9,852 bases of DNA from the NCBI GenBank assembly GCA_016866415.1, contig VGML01000069.1:1-9852 (forward strand), read 5' to 3'. Made by a program: the position numbers and the translations under genes. The notes below the pieces were generated by a model that was not told where the DNA came from, did no database searches, and saw only the letters and a program-made list of their open reading frames with translations. Of the stretch, positions 1-7,229 are shown in pieces. The DNA comes from Bacteroidota bacterium. Its GTDB lineage: Bacteria; Bacteroidota; Bacteroidia; Flavobacteriales_D; Crocinitomicaceae. Positions within the stretch are counted from its first letter, which is position 1; each line of letters begins with the position of its first letter.

Positions 1-1620
1 TTACAAGATGTTACAAAACTATTAGCAATTCAAAATGAACTAAAGCAAATTCATGATTTACAAGGTATTTTGATGAATATTTCAAACCGTTTTATCAATC
101 TTAATTTTGAAGAATTAGATTTTGCAATTGATCAATCCCTTCAGGAAATAGCTCATTTCTCAAGAGCGGATCGTGCTTATGTTTTTCGCTATGATTTAGA
201 ACAGCAATTAAGTAGTAACACACACGAATGGTGCGCAACTGGAATAAGTCCTCAAATTCAAAATCTTAAATCCATTCAATTGGCTGAAATGCCATACTGG
301 TATGGGAAACATTCAAAAGGTGAGTTGATTGAAGTTTCGGACGTTTCTGTATTAATTGATGAACACGTCAAGTCGATGCTTCGAACCGAAGGTATCCAGA
401 GTTTGTTGACAATTCCAATGATGGATGGAAATAATGTAATTGGTTTTATTGGCTTTGATGTTATTCGCAAGCAAAGAACTTTTCGTTCAGAAGAAAAGGA
501 AATCCTTGGTTTATTTGCGCAGATGCTGGTGAATGTAATAAACCGAATGGAAAATTTGGATGAATTGAAAAAATCTAAAAATGAAATTGAACGCATCAAT
601 GAAAATTTGGAAAATAAGGTAATGGAGAATACCTTGAAGAATCTTTCCTTGTCCAAAACCATTGTCGAGCAAGATAAATTGGCAACCATTGGTGAGATTT
701 CTGCGGGAATCGCTCACGATTTGAATACGCCGCTCGGAACAATTAAAGTTGGAGCCGATAATATTCGTTATGTTTTTGATTTAGTAATTCGTTCAAAGGT
801 TTCAAATTTCAACTCAACGGAATTAAATCAAATTATGGATCGAATTCAAAACTTTCCAGTTGAAATTTATTTAGGTGGATTGCAACTCAGAAGGGAAAAA
901 TCTGAAATGATTACTCTTTTGGAAACAGAATTCAATCTTCCAACAGGGGAAAGAACGGAAAAGATAGCCGAATTGTTGGTGAAATGCAGAATCAATAATA
1001 CAGAGAAAGAATTCATATATAAAATTCTAAAAGTATCTGATTCAATTGCTTACCTTGATTTATTGAACCAACTTCAATTAGCCTTAAGTCAGTTGGAAAC
1101 AATTAAAACATCCAGTGATAAAGCGGTTAGGGTTGTTCAGGAGGTTCGCTCATTTATCAAAGGAAACACCATTGCAGAAAAAGTTGAAATCAATTTGCGT
1201 CAAAACATAAGCACGGTATTGAGTGTATTCAATTATGAACTAAAGAAGGACATTGATTTAAAATTTACAGTTAGTCCCGAAATCCATTTCATGGGTTACG
1301 ATGTGAAATTATTTCAACTTTGGTCAAACATTGTTAAAAATGCCATTGAAGCAATGGACAACCAAGATTACAAATATTTAGGAATTCATGCCAATTTACA
1401 AGGTGATAAAATAAATGTAGAATTTGAGAATAATGGACCTCAAATACCTGAAGATGTCCGGCAAAATATGTTTAAAAAGTTTTATACGACCAAAAGCAAA
1501 CTCAACGGAACAGGTCTTGGCTTGAGCATTGTGAATAACGTATTGTCAGAGCACAAAGCAACAATTAATGTTGAATCGAACGAGTTTATGACTAAATTTA
1601 TCATTACTTTTGACATATGA
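1..1620 (+). CDS. PAS/GAF-type soluble sensor histidine kinase, 5' end outside the window
   Basis: Cytosolic sensor kinase that autophosphorylates a histidine and passes the phosphate to a receiver, most likely the next gene. The frame is open from base 1 with no stop, so the TTG/ATG at 70-75 is probably internal. Numbering codons from base 1, the first residues (LQDVT) resemble the end of a PAS domain. A short helix follows, then a GAF-like domain (about 37-182), a coiled coil (about 183-230) and the phosphoacceptor H239 in AHDLNTPLG. The helix-2 segment SDKAVRVVQEVRSF lies at about 372-385, far downstream of H239, implying a DHp insertion of some 80-90 residues. The ATPase domain shows the N box (N447 in NIVKNAIEAM), a degenerate G1 box NNGPQIP (N477 where Asp is usual), the F box FKKFYTTK and the G2 box GTGLGLS (503-509). 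No membrane segment is visible. The ligand is unknown. The kinase call is firm; the PAS end is inference. Confidence 0.93.
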   Translation, partial: LQDVTKLLAIQNELKQIHDLQGILMNISNRFINLNFEELDFAIDQSLQEIAHFSRADRAYVFRYDLEQQLSSNTHEWCATGISPQIQNLKSIQLAEMPYWYGKHSKGELIEVSDVSVLIDEHVKSMLRTEGIQSLLTIPMMDGNNVIGFIGFDVIRKQRTFRSEEKEILGLFAQMLVNVINRMENLDELKKSKNEIERINENLENKVMENTLKNLSLSKTIVEQDKLATIGEISAGIAHDLNTPLGTIKVGADNIRYVFDLVIRSKVSNFNSTELNQIMDRIQNFPVEIYLGGLQLRREKSEMITLLETEFNLPTGERTEKIAELLVKCRINNTEKEFIYKILKVSDSIAYLDLLNQLQLALSQLETIKTSSDKAVRVVQEVRSFIKGNTIAEKVEINLRQNISTVLSVFNYELKKDIDLKFTVSPEIHFMGYDVKLFQLWSNIVKNAIEAMDNQDYKYLGIHANLQGDKINVEFENNGPQIPEDVRQNMFKKFYTTKSKLNGTGLGLSIVNNVLSEHKATINVESNEFMTKFIITFDI

Positions 1621-2024
1621 ATGAAGTAAATTATGCAGTTGTCTGCGTGGATGATGATCCGTATATTCTTCAAATGCTTGGCTTTCAGTTGAGTAAAATA
1701 GTCGATCAGACGTTTACGTTGGTGGAATATTTTACGGACCCGAGCGTGGCACTTGAAAATATTGAGGATTTAATTAATCAGAACATTAAAATCATTTTTG
1801 TAATCGTTGATTATCAAATGCCAAAAATGACTGGAGCTCAATTAATTCGTGCAATTAAGGATAAATACCCGGCCTTAAAATGTGTTATGTTATCCGGGCA
1901 AGCAAATCGTATTTCTGTTGATGAATTGGTATCTGAAAATATGTTGGATTCTTTTATTTCTAAGCCATGGAATGAAGATGAATTGTTCAATGCTATTCGA
2001 CCAATTTTAGAAAATAATAACTAA
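1617..2024 (+). CDS. single-domain response regulator (CheY-like receiver)
   Basis: A 135-residue receiver with no output domain. It accepts phosphate from a histidine kinase, almost surely the one upstream: its ATG overlaps that gene's TGA in ATGA, the usual sign of translational coupling. Visible receiver residues are the acidic cluster DDD (12-14), the phosphoacceptor D65 in VIVDYQMPKMTG, S93 in VMLSGQ (the Thr/Ser switch position) and K116 in ISKPWN. The KPW ending resembles receivers found with hybrid or multi-step relays and with HD-domain regulators, but here the protein ends 17 residues after W118, so nothing follows the receiver. It must act by protein-protein contact, as a phosphate sink, or by feeding a phosphotransfer protein elsewhere. 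The target cannot be read from this window. Confidence 0.93.
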   Translation: MNEVNYAVVCVDDDPYILQMLGFQLSKIVDQTFTLVEYFTDPSVALENIEDLINQNIKIIFVIVDYQMPKMTGAQLIRAIKDKYPALKCVMLSGQANRISVDELVSENMLDSFISKPWNEDELFNAIRPILENNN

Positions 2025-2032
2025 TTAATTCA

Positions 2033-2057
2033 GGCGAATGATATTAGAACGCTCGCC
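2033..2057 (+). other. short inverted repeat between receiver gene and dehydrogenase gene
   Basis: GGCGA (2033-2037) pairs with TCGCC (2053-2057) across a 15-base loop, 9 bases after the receiver stop codon. It could be a weak transcript end or processing hairpin dividing the two-component pair from the next operon. No T-run follows it, so a classical intrinsic terminator is not supported. A second repeat, ATTAGAA (2043-2049) with TTCTAAT (2083-2089), overlaps it and would be a mutually exclusive fold. Chance occurrence is possible for both. Confidence 0.25.
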
Positions 2058-2090
2058 AATCCTATTTCATTTCTCCAAAAAATTCTAATA

Positions 2091-3434
2091 ATGAAAACGA
2101 TTTTAATTCTGGGGGCGGGGTTATCAGCATCATCAATGATTCGTTATTTATTGCAAAATGCAGATAAGTATGATTGGAATCTAAGAATTGTTGATCAAGA
2201 CAAATCATTGGTTGAAAAGAAAATAAATGGACATAAAAGAGCTGTTGCGCTTGATTTTAACGCATTAGTTCCAAATGAAAGAAGGCCTGAAATCGGTCAT
2301 GCTGATTTGGTGATTTCCATGCTTCCAGCCCGATTTCACCTTGAAGTCGCTAAAGATTGCATCGAGTTAAAAACAGATTTAATTACTCCATCCTATATTT
2401 CACCAGAGATGCGAGCTCTTCACAATGAGGCGTTATCAAAAGGAATTATTATCATGAATGAAATAGGCGTTGATCCAGGAATCGACCACATGAGTGCCAT
2501 GAAAATCATCGATGAAATTCGCGATAAAGGAGGAGAGGTGACAAGTTTTAAGTCTTTTTGCGGTGGATTAATAGCGCCAGAATCAGATAATAATCCGTGG
2601 CATTATAAATTTACTTGGAATCCAAGAAACGTTGTTCTTGCTGGTCAGGGTGGGGCAGCATCTTTCATTCACAACGCTGAATACAAATATATTCCATATT
2701 ATCGCTTGTTTGATCGTTTAGATCGAATTGAAATCGAAGATTTTGGTAAGTTTGAGGGTTATCCAAATCGGGATTCACTTTCATATCGAGAAACATACGG
2801 ACTAGAAAATATTCCAACACTATACCGAGGAACACTTCGTCGACCAAATTACTGTAAAGGCTTTCACGTATTCGCAGAATTGGGAATGACAGATGATTCG
2901 TACAAGCTATATCAGTCCGAGAAAATAACACCAAGGGCATTTCTTAACGCGTTTTTACCCTATCGAAAAGGAATAAGTCTTGAGGAAAAATTCAAAATTT
3001 TTCTTCGTGAAGATCGCATGTATTTGTACGATCAATTTGAATGGTTGGGGATTTTTGAGAAAGATGAAACGTTTGGGATTCCAAATGCAAGTCCAGCGCA
3101 GTTATTGGAGAAATTGTTAGTCCGAAAAATGAGTTTAGAAGACAATGATAAAGATATGCTCGTAATGTATCATGAATTCGAGTATCTTTTCAAAGGTGAA
3201 AAACGAAAAATTGTTTCGTCAATGATCAACATTGGTGAAGATGAGGTTTATACAGCTATGTCAAATACAGTTGGACTACCAGTCGCAATTTGTGCAAAGA
3301 TGATACTTACGGGTAAAATTCAGGAAAAAGGAGTAACTTTACCTGTAAATAAACTAGTTTACGAACCGATTCTCGAAGAATTAAAGGCATTCGAAATTAC
3401 CTTTGAAGAACACGAGTCAATTATTGAAGATTAG
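2091..3434 (+). CDS. saccharopine dehydrogenase family protein (LYS9-like)
   Basis: A 447-residue NAD(P)-dependent enzyme resembling eukaryotic-type saccharopine dehydrogenase (L-glutamate forming), which interconverts saccharopine and 2-aminoadipate semialdehyde plus glutamate in lysine metabolism. The N-terminal Rossmann fold begins with ILILGAGLSAS (5-13), with the dinucleotide-binding glycines. SMLPA (76-80) fits the conserved turn after the fourth strand. GVDPGIDHM (126-134) and the block CGGLIAPES ... NPWHYKFTWNPRNVVLAG (157-185) are characteristic of the LYS9 catalytic domain. Length agrees with LYS9 proteins of about 450 residues. No signal peptide is seen; it should be cytosolic. No Shine-Dalgarno precedes the ATG, as is common in Bacteroidota. 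It starts a tight run with the DUF3467 gene (2-base gap). The partner lysine-forming enzyme is not in the window. A different imine or amino-acid dehydrogenase role remains possible. Confidence 0.9.
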   Translation: MKTILILGAGLSASSMIRYLLQNADKYDWNLRIVDQDKSLVEKKINGHKRAVALDFNALVPNERRPEIGHADLVISMLPARFHLEVAKDCIELKTDLITPSYISPEMRALHNEALSKGIIIMNEIGVDPGIDHMSAMKIIDEIRDKGGEVTSFKSFCGGLIAPESDNNPWHYKFTWNPRNVVLAGQGGAASFIHNAEYKYIPYYRLFDRLDRIEIEDFGKFEGYPNRDSLSYRETYGLENIPTLYRGTLRRPNYCKGFHVFAELGMTDDSYKLYQSEKITPRAFLNAFLPYRKGISLEEKFKIFLREDRMYLYDQFEWLGIFEKDETFGIPNASPAQLLEKLLVRKMSLEDNDKDMLVMYHEFEYLFKGEKRKIVSSMINIGEDEVYTAMSNTVGLPVAICAKMILTGKIQEKGVTLPVNKLVYEPILEELKAFEITFEEHESIIED

Positions 3435-3436
3435 CT

Positions 3437-3742
3437 ATGGAAAATAATCAAAACGAAATGAATATTGAGTTGTCAGAAGATATGGCAACTGGTGTATATT
3501 CGAATCTTGCAATTATCACACATTCACCTGCCGAAGTTGTTTGTGATTTCATTCAAATCATGCCTGGAATGCCAAAGGGAAAAGTTCGTTCTCGAGTAAT
3601 TATGACTCCTCAAAATGCGAAGCGATTTCTTCATGCTTTGAATGAGAATATTCAGAAATACGAGCAAAATTTTGGAGTAATTGATGATCCTCAAGCTGGT
3701 TTACCACCAATGAATTTTGGAACACCAAGCACAATGGCTTAA
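3437..3742 (+). CDS. DUF3467 domain-containing protein
   Basis: A 101-residue protein of a small family widespread in Bacteroidota and some other bacteria, with no known function. The family core runs from about residue 16 to 76. It includes ATGVYSNLAIITHSPAEVV near the start, a middle FIQIMPGMPKGKVRSRVIMTP and an ending NAKRFLHALNENIQKYE. The acidic and Asn-rich first 15 residues and the Pro/Gly-rich last 20 look disordered. There is no signal peptide or membrane segment, so it is probably cytosolic. Only 2 bases separate it from the upstream dehydrogenase and 5 bases from the downstream glycosyltransferase, so the three are likely co-transcribed. From memory, this family is often found near rpoC in Bacteroidota; that setting is not seen here. 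The family assignment is recalled from sequence pattern and is fairly sure; the role is unknown. Confidence 0.85.
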   Translation: MENNQNEMNIELSEDMATGVYSNLAIITHSPAEVVCDFIQIMPGMPKGKVRSRVIMTPQNAKRFLHALNENIQKYEQNFGVIDDPQAGLPPMNFGTPSTMA

Positions 3743-3747
3743 AATAA

Positions 3748-4632
3748 ATGCTCTCAATTTGTATTCCGGTTTACAACTCGGAAATCTCAGAATTAGTAGA
3801 TTCCTTGCTGAATCAAATTAAAGAGCTCAATTACCAAATTGAAATTTGTTTAATTGATGATGCTTCAACCAATCCAAAATATGATGTTTTAGGTTTTAAG
3901 CATCCTAAAATTATTGGATATAAAAACGCGAATAATGCCGGTAGAGCAAAGGTTCGAAATCAATTTATTGATTTGGTCAATCAACCCTATTTACTTTTCT
4001 TAGACGGAGATTCAAAGGTTATTCGTCCTGATTTTCTCAAAAGATATTGTGAAATTGTAAAATCATCAGAAGTACAAGTTATTTGTGGGGCGAGTGTATA
4101 TCAATCAGATAAACCAGCTAAATCACATTACCTGCGTTGGAAGTATAGCACAATTCGAGAAAGTAAGTCACTGGAAGAACGTAAGCAAAACATAAACTTG
4201 GGATTCAAGACGAACAATTTCATTATTCAACGCGAAATTTTAAAACGAATTAAGTTCAACGAATCGATTGAAGGTTATGGCCACGAGGATTCGCTTTTCG
4301 GTTTTGATCTAAAAAAATCCAAAGTTAAAATTGAACATGTTGACAATCCTGTTTTGAATTATTCTCTAGATGATAATCTTACGTTTCTTAAAAAAACGGA
4401 AGAAGGTGTTCGGAATTTAAAGCACGTTTTACATTTGTTAGATTACGATGAGCAATTCATGAAATCAAGCAAACTAAGCAGAGTATACGTTTTCATGGAA
4501 AGATTCAAAATTCGTAGACCAATTTATTTTCTTATTTCAATTGTACATCCAATAAATAGATTTTTTCTTGTTAAAGGTCTTTTTGTCCTTCCAATGTTTG
4601 ATCTCTATAAATTGAAATACATGCTCCGATAA
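3748..4632 (+). CDS. glycosyltransferase family 2 protein
   Basis: A 294-residue GT-A fold transferase that moves a sugar from a nucleotide donor to an acceptor, probably in surface polysaccharide or lipid-linked glycan assembly. The N-terminus LSICIPVYNS is the usual GT2 first strand. IDDAST (36-41) binds the nucleotide, NNAGRAKVRN (62-71) matches the family helix, and the metal-binding DxD is FLDGDSK (84-90). GYGHEDSLFGFDL (177-188) carries the ED pair expected near the catalytic base in galactosyltransferase-like GT2/GT7 C-domains. The hydrophobic C-terminal third (IYFLISIVHPINRFFLVKGLFVLPMFDLY) may contact the membrane but contains several polar breaks, so no clear transmembrane helix is called. 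It is the last gene of the plus-strand run and points toward the minus-strand glycan operon, so it may serve the same pathway. Donor and acceptor cannot be told. Confidence 0.92.
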   Translation: MLSICIPVYNSEISELVDSLLNQIKELNYQIEICLIDDASTNPKYDVLGFKHPKIIGYKNANNAGRAKVRNQFIDLVNQPYLLFLDGDSKVIRPDFLKRYCEIVKSSEVQVICGASVYQSDKPAKSHYLRWKYSTIRESKSLEERKQNINLGFKTNNFIIQREILKRIKFNESIEGYGHEDSLFGFDLKKSKVKIEHVDNPVLNYSLDDNLTFLKKTEEGVRNLKHVLHLLDYDEQFMKSSKLSRVYVFMERFKIRRPIYFLISIVHPINRFFLVKGLFVLPMFDLYKLKYMLR

Positions 4633-4640
4633 AAATCGGA
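4625..4640. terminator. hairpin between convergent operons, candidate bidirectional terminator
   Basis: TCCGAT (4625-4630) and ATCGGA (4635-4640) form a perfect 6-bp stem with an AAAA loop. The stem contains the last codons of the glycosyltransferase, and the stop TAA (4630-4632) straddles stem and loop. The minus-strand SDR gene ends at 4646, five bases away. The position between two converging operons suits a shared transcript end. Neither strand shows a proper T-tract after the stem, so it may only mark 3' ends or depend on other factors. Confidence 0.45.
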
Positions 4641-4645
4641 CTCAA

Positions 4646-5353
4646 TTAGTAAATACCTCCATTAACATTGATCACCTGCCCTGTGACGTAATCGCTTTTC
4701 TCATCGAGAAGAAAGAGCACTGAATTTACAATGTTCATCGAATTTCCGAGTTCATGATTCGGTATTCTATGTTTTATCAATTCCAATTGTGAATCGTCAA
4801 TTTCTTTAATCATTCCTTGGTTCATATATCCGGGAGCAATACAATTTACGGTTATGTTTTTTTGAATCAGCTCAACTGCAAGTGATTTAGTTAATCCAAC
4901 TAATCCACTTTTACTTGCGGAATATGCAGTTGTTCCAAAAACCCCAATCTGTCCAACAACGGATGAAAAGAAAATAATACGACCAAATTTGTTTTCTCGT
5001 AACATTGGAATAAAAGCACTTGAAATTTCAAATGGTATGGTCAAGTTCAACTTAATAACTTTTTCCCACTCTGAATTTGAAGTTTTCCAAGATACGTTTG
5101 AAGATGAAACACCAAGCGTATGAATTATTGAGTCTATGGTTCCAACTTGATTTGCGAAATCTTCCGAGTTAAAAGACTTCAAAAAATCTTTTTGAATCAC
5201 TTTCGTTTGATTTGGATGCAATTCATTGAGTTTATTAACTTTTTCAAGATTTCTATTCGCAACAAGAATTACGAAAAAACCTTTTTCAATCAAATTTTCA
5301 GCTATTATTTGTCCTAAGCCACCTGAGGCACCTGTTATTAATATTCTCCTCAT
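4646..5353 (-). CDS. SDR family NAD(P)-dependent oxidoreductase (FabG-like)
   Basis: A 235-residue classical short-chain dehydrogenase/reductase that interconverts a carbonyl and a hydroxyl group using NAD(P)H. The cofactor loop is TGASGGLG (7-14). The catalytic set is N103, S131 (in SSVVG), Y144 and K148 (YSASK), with the 13-residue S-to-Y spacing seen in FabG. The PG turn (CIAPGY, 171-176) and the C-terminal YVTGQVINVNGG (222-233) are also FabG-like. The usual NAG motif after the fourth strand is replaced by HTLG (78-81), a modest departure. It is cytosolic with no signal peptide. As last gene of the minus-strand operon it overlaps its upstream neighbour by 4 bases (ATGA), so it more likely reduces a sugar or acyl intermediate of that pathway than serves housekeeping fatty-acid synthesis. 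Substrate unknown; a redundant 3-oxoacyl-ACP reductase is the main alternative. Confidence 0.92.
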   Translation of the reverse strand: MRRILITGASGGLGQIIAENLIEKGFFVILVANRNLEKVNKLNELHPNQTKVIQKDFLKSFNSEDFANQVGTIDSIIHTLGVSSSNVSWKTSNSEWEKVIKLNLTIPFEISSAFIPMLRENKFGRIIFFSSVVGQIGVFGTTAYSASKSGLVGLTKSLAVELIQKNITVNCIAPGYMNQGMIKEIDDSQLELIKHRIPNHELGNSMNIVNSVLFLLDEKSDYVTGQVINVNGGIY

Positions 5354-6282
5354 AATCCAATTTTACGATTTATTAATTTTCTAAATGGAAATTTCGTTTT
5401 GTTGTTTTTCAGAACAACGTAATTTCGATCCTCTGCACCAAAACGTTTGTTGAAATTCGCCAATCCAACTTCGTTTGAACCGCCAAAATCTAATCCATTT
5501 GTTTGGTCGTGGAATTTAGATATTGCAAAATTAAATATTGCTTGCATCGCTCCAAGTTTTTTTCCATTTTCCGTTACAACCCCTTTTATATAAAGTAAGT
5601 GGTTATTGTATAGGATGAAAAATCCCATAGCGAAAATTTCATTTTCAGTTTTAGCTGCGAACAAATATCCGATATTTAGTTTTCGACTCAATTCCACAAG
5701 ATTATCCAATTTCTGATAAGTATCTCGATTGAAATTTCCGAATTGGGATCCTTTCTCTTGTTTAAATAATTCTGAAAGTTGATTAACATCCGAAATCTCC
5801 TCGATTTTAGGATTTGAATTTTCGAATTGTTTTATTTTTCTTCGGGTATTTTCTGAGAAATTTGAAATAGTCTTCGCCAAATTTTCTTCGAAAGAAAGAA
5901 ATTGAAATGATCTATTTTCAATATAAACTTCATTCAAATTAGAATCAGATAAATCTTTTAAATTAACTGAATAGAAATCTAGCCGAGATAAAATCAATTT
6001 TAAAAATTCACTTTTTTTCGCATTCGACTGACCTAAAATTTCAAAAGATCTTATTAATAATGGATGCAAAGCATACTTAATTCCTAATTTCTTTTTAAAT
6101 AAAATCGGTAAGACCAATTCATAATCGTTAAGAACAAAAGCCTGCCATTCAGTAGAAACCGTGTCTAAATACCAAATCGATGAGAAAATCGGATATTTGG
6201 CATTTTGTTCCAATAACTGCCATTTCTCCTCAGAAATTTTATTTCTTGGAATCAACCTTATTTCGTCAAATCCCTCAAGCAT
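5350..6282 (-). CDS. FemAB/GNAT-like acyltransferase (peptidoglycan-bridge or BioF2-type fold)
   Basis: A 310-residue protein that looks like a double-GNAT FemAB-type transferase, a fold that moves an acyl or aminoacyl group to an amine. Supporting features are the basic helix NTRRKIKQFE (145-154) before the second GNAT half, the strand pair FAAKTENEIFAMGFFILYNN (208-227), the helix GAMQAIFNFAIS (244-255), and DFGGSN (265-270) followed by ANFNKRFGAE (275-284). That last pattern is typical of FemAB relatives in polysaccharide gene clusters. The N-terminal half (about 1-140) is more divergent. No signal peptide or membrane helix is seen. Its ATG at 6282 lies inside the upstream deacetylase gene, a 25-base overlap, and no good alternative Met is available nearby, so the overlap seems real. 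It probably N-acylates an amino sugar in this pathway; the acyl donor is unknown. Confidence 0.8.
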   Translation of the reverse strand: MLEGFDEIRLIPRNKISEEKWQLLEQNAKYPIFSSIWYLDTVSTEWQAFVLNDYELVLPILFKKKLGIKYALHPLLIRSFEILGQSNAKKSEFLKLILSRLDFYSVNLKDLSDSNLNEVYIENRSFQFLSFEENLAKTISNFSENTRRKIKQFENSNPKIEEISDVNQLSELFKQEKGSQFGNFNRDTYQKLDNLVELSRKLNIGYLFAAKTENEIFAMGFFILYNNHLLYIKGVVTENGKKLGAMQAIFNFAISKFHDQTNGLDFGGSNEVGLANFNKRFGAEDRNYVVLKNNKTKFPFRKLINRKIGL

Positions 6283-7229
6283 ACAAATTCGTGTTTATCA
6301 GAGTACTTTATTATTAGTTCTTTCAGCTTAGCAAGTGAAAATTTGGTGCACGCTTTGGGATGTCCAATTATGACAAGAAGAGTAGAACCTTTTTTTTCTT
6401 CTTCTTTAATGGTTTTCTCAATTTCAGTAACAAAATAACCGTCCACACTTAAACATAGTTTATGATACTTTGTCAATAAGTCTTTTTTTGAACCTCCACC
6501 TTTTACAGGAATCCCATCGCCAATAGGTTTGTGAAGGAATTTATTCAATCGTCCTAGAATGAAAAGTTTCCAAAAGAACCAAGGAGAATATCTCTTTGAG
6601 GCTATTGGTATTTCTGTAAATAATCCATTTTCGTTGAAAACACATTCATGGTCATCAAAACTCCATTTTTCCAAATTCGGGAGATTTTTAAAACTATACG
6701 AATAAGGCGGATTAAAATTTTCGCCACCTCGAAAAATTGAGCTGTCTATAATTAAACCATGTTTATTAAAGGAATTTTTCAAATTCTTGAATGGTTGAAT
6801 ACACCAGCCTCCGGCTCGAAATGAAATAATTTCCGAATTAACGATATCTTTCAGTACAGAATAATATTCGTCAAAAATGGATTCAATTTCCAAATTATTA
6901 AAGTCTGATAACTTATAACGATCAACATTGAAAACCCACTTTTCGTCATATCGAGCGTCTTGCCAATGCGGATGAATATGTAAGCCGGTTTCATGAAAAT
7001 TTGAATCCCATTCTTTAATTTGATTCTGAATTAATTCATTTTCTCTTTCGAAATCTTTTTGTTTGGAACCATAAACAATCATCCCCGCATCAACAAAAAA
7101 TGTAAACTTCGATTGGGTTAATTCGGCTATTTTAAGTAATTCATTAGTTGGTTCTAAAAGACATTTTTCGACAGTCCCTGGGTTATTTCCAAAGAAAAGT
7201 TCATAGTCCCATGTAATTGCAATTTTCAT
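6258..7229 (-). CDS. polysaccharide deacetylase-like protein (CE4/NodB-type, cytosolic)
   Basis: A 323-residue protein with the layout of carbohydrate esterase family 4, metal-dependent enzymes that remove N- or O-acetyl groups from sugars. The first strand AITWDYE (4-10) supplies the motif-1 acids D8 and E10. The metal site is GLHIHPHW (82-89), with H84, H86 and H88. The motif-3 region is ISFRAGGWCIQP (135-146) with R138 and W142. A late IIGHPK (287-292, H290) fits the closing catalytic histidine. The DxE first motif and HxHPH second motif differ from NodB's TFDD and HSxxH; they are more like the branch that includes LPS-biosynthesis WalW-type proteins, recalled from memory. There is no signal peptide, so it should act on a cytosolic or inner-leaflet intermediate. 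Its ATG overlaps the AAC(3)-like stop by 4 bases, and the two enzymes are likely sequential. Confidence 0.85.
   Translation of the reverse strand: MKIAITWDYELFFGNNPGTVEKCLLEPTNELLKIAELTQSKFTFFVDAGMIVYGSKQKDFERENELIQNQIKEWDSNFHETGLHIHPHWQDARYDEKWVFNVDRYKLSDFNNLEIESIFDEYYSVLKDIVNSEIISFRAGGWCIQPFKNLKNSFNKHGLIIDSSIFRGGENFNPPYSYSFKNLPNLEKWSFDDHECVFNENGLFTEIPIASKRYSPWFFWKLFILGRLNKFLHKPIGDGIPVKGGGSKKDLLTKYHKLCLSVDGYFVTEIEKTIKEEEKKGSTLLVIIGHPKACTKFSLAKLKELIIKYSDKHEFVCLRDLTK

Noticed and set aside
276..717. Minus-strand open frames opposite the kinase gene
   Set aside because: They are shadows of the kinase coding strand, with no family signature and Ser/Phe/Ile-rich composition typical of antisense frames.
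2665..2940. Minus-strand open frame inside the saccharopine dehydrogenase gene
   Set aside because: It lies fully within a confident gene and shows no motif or start signal.
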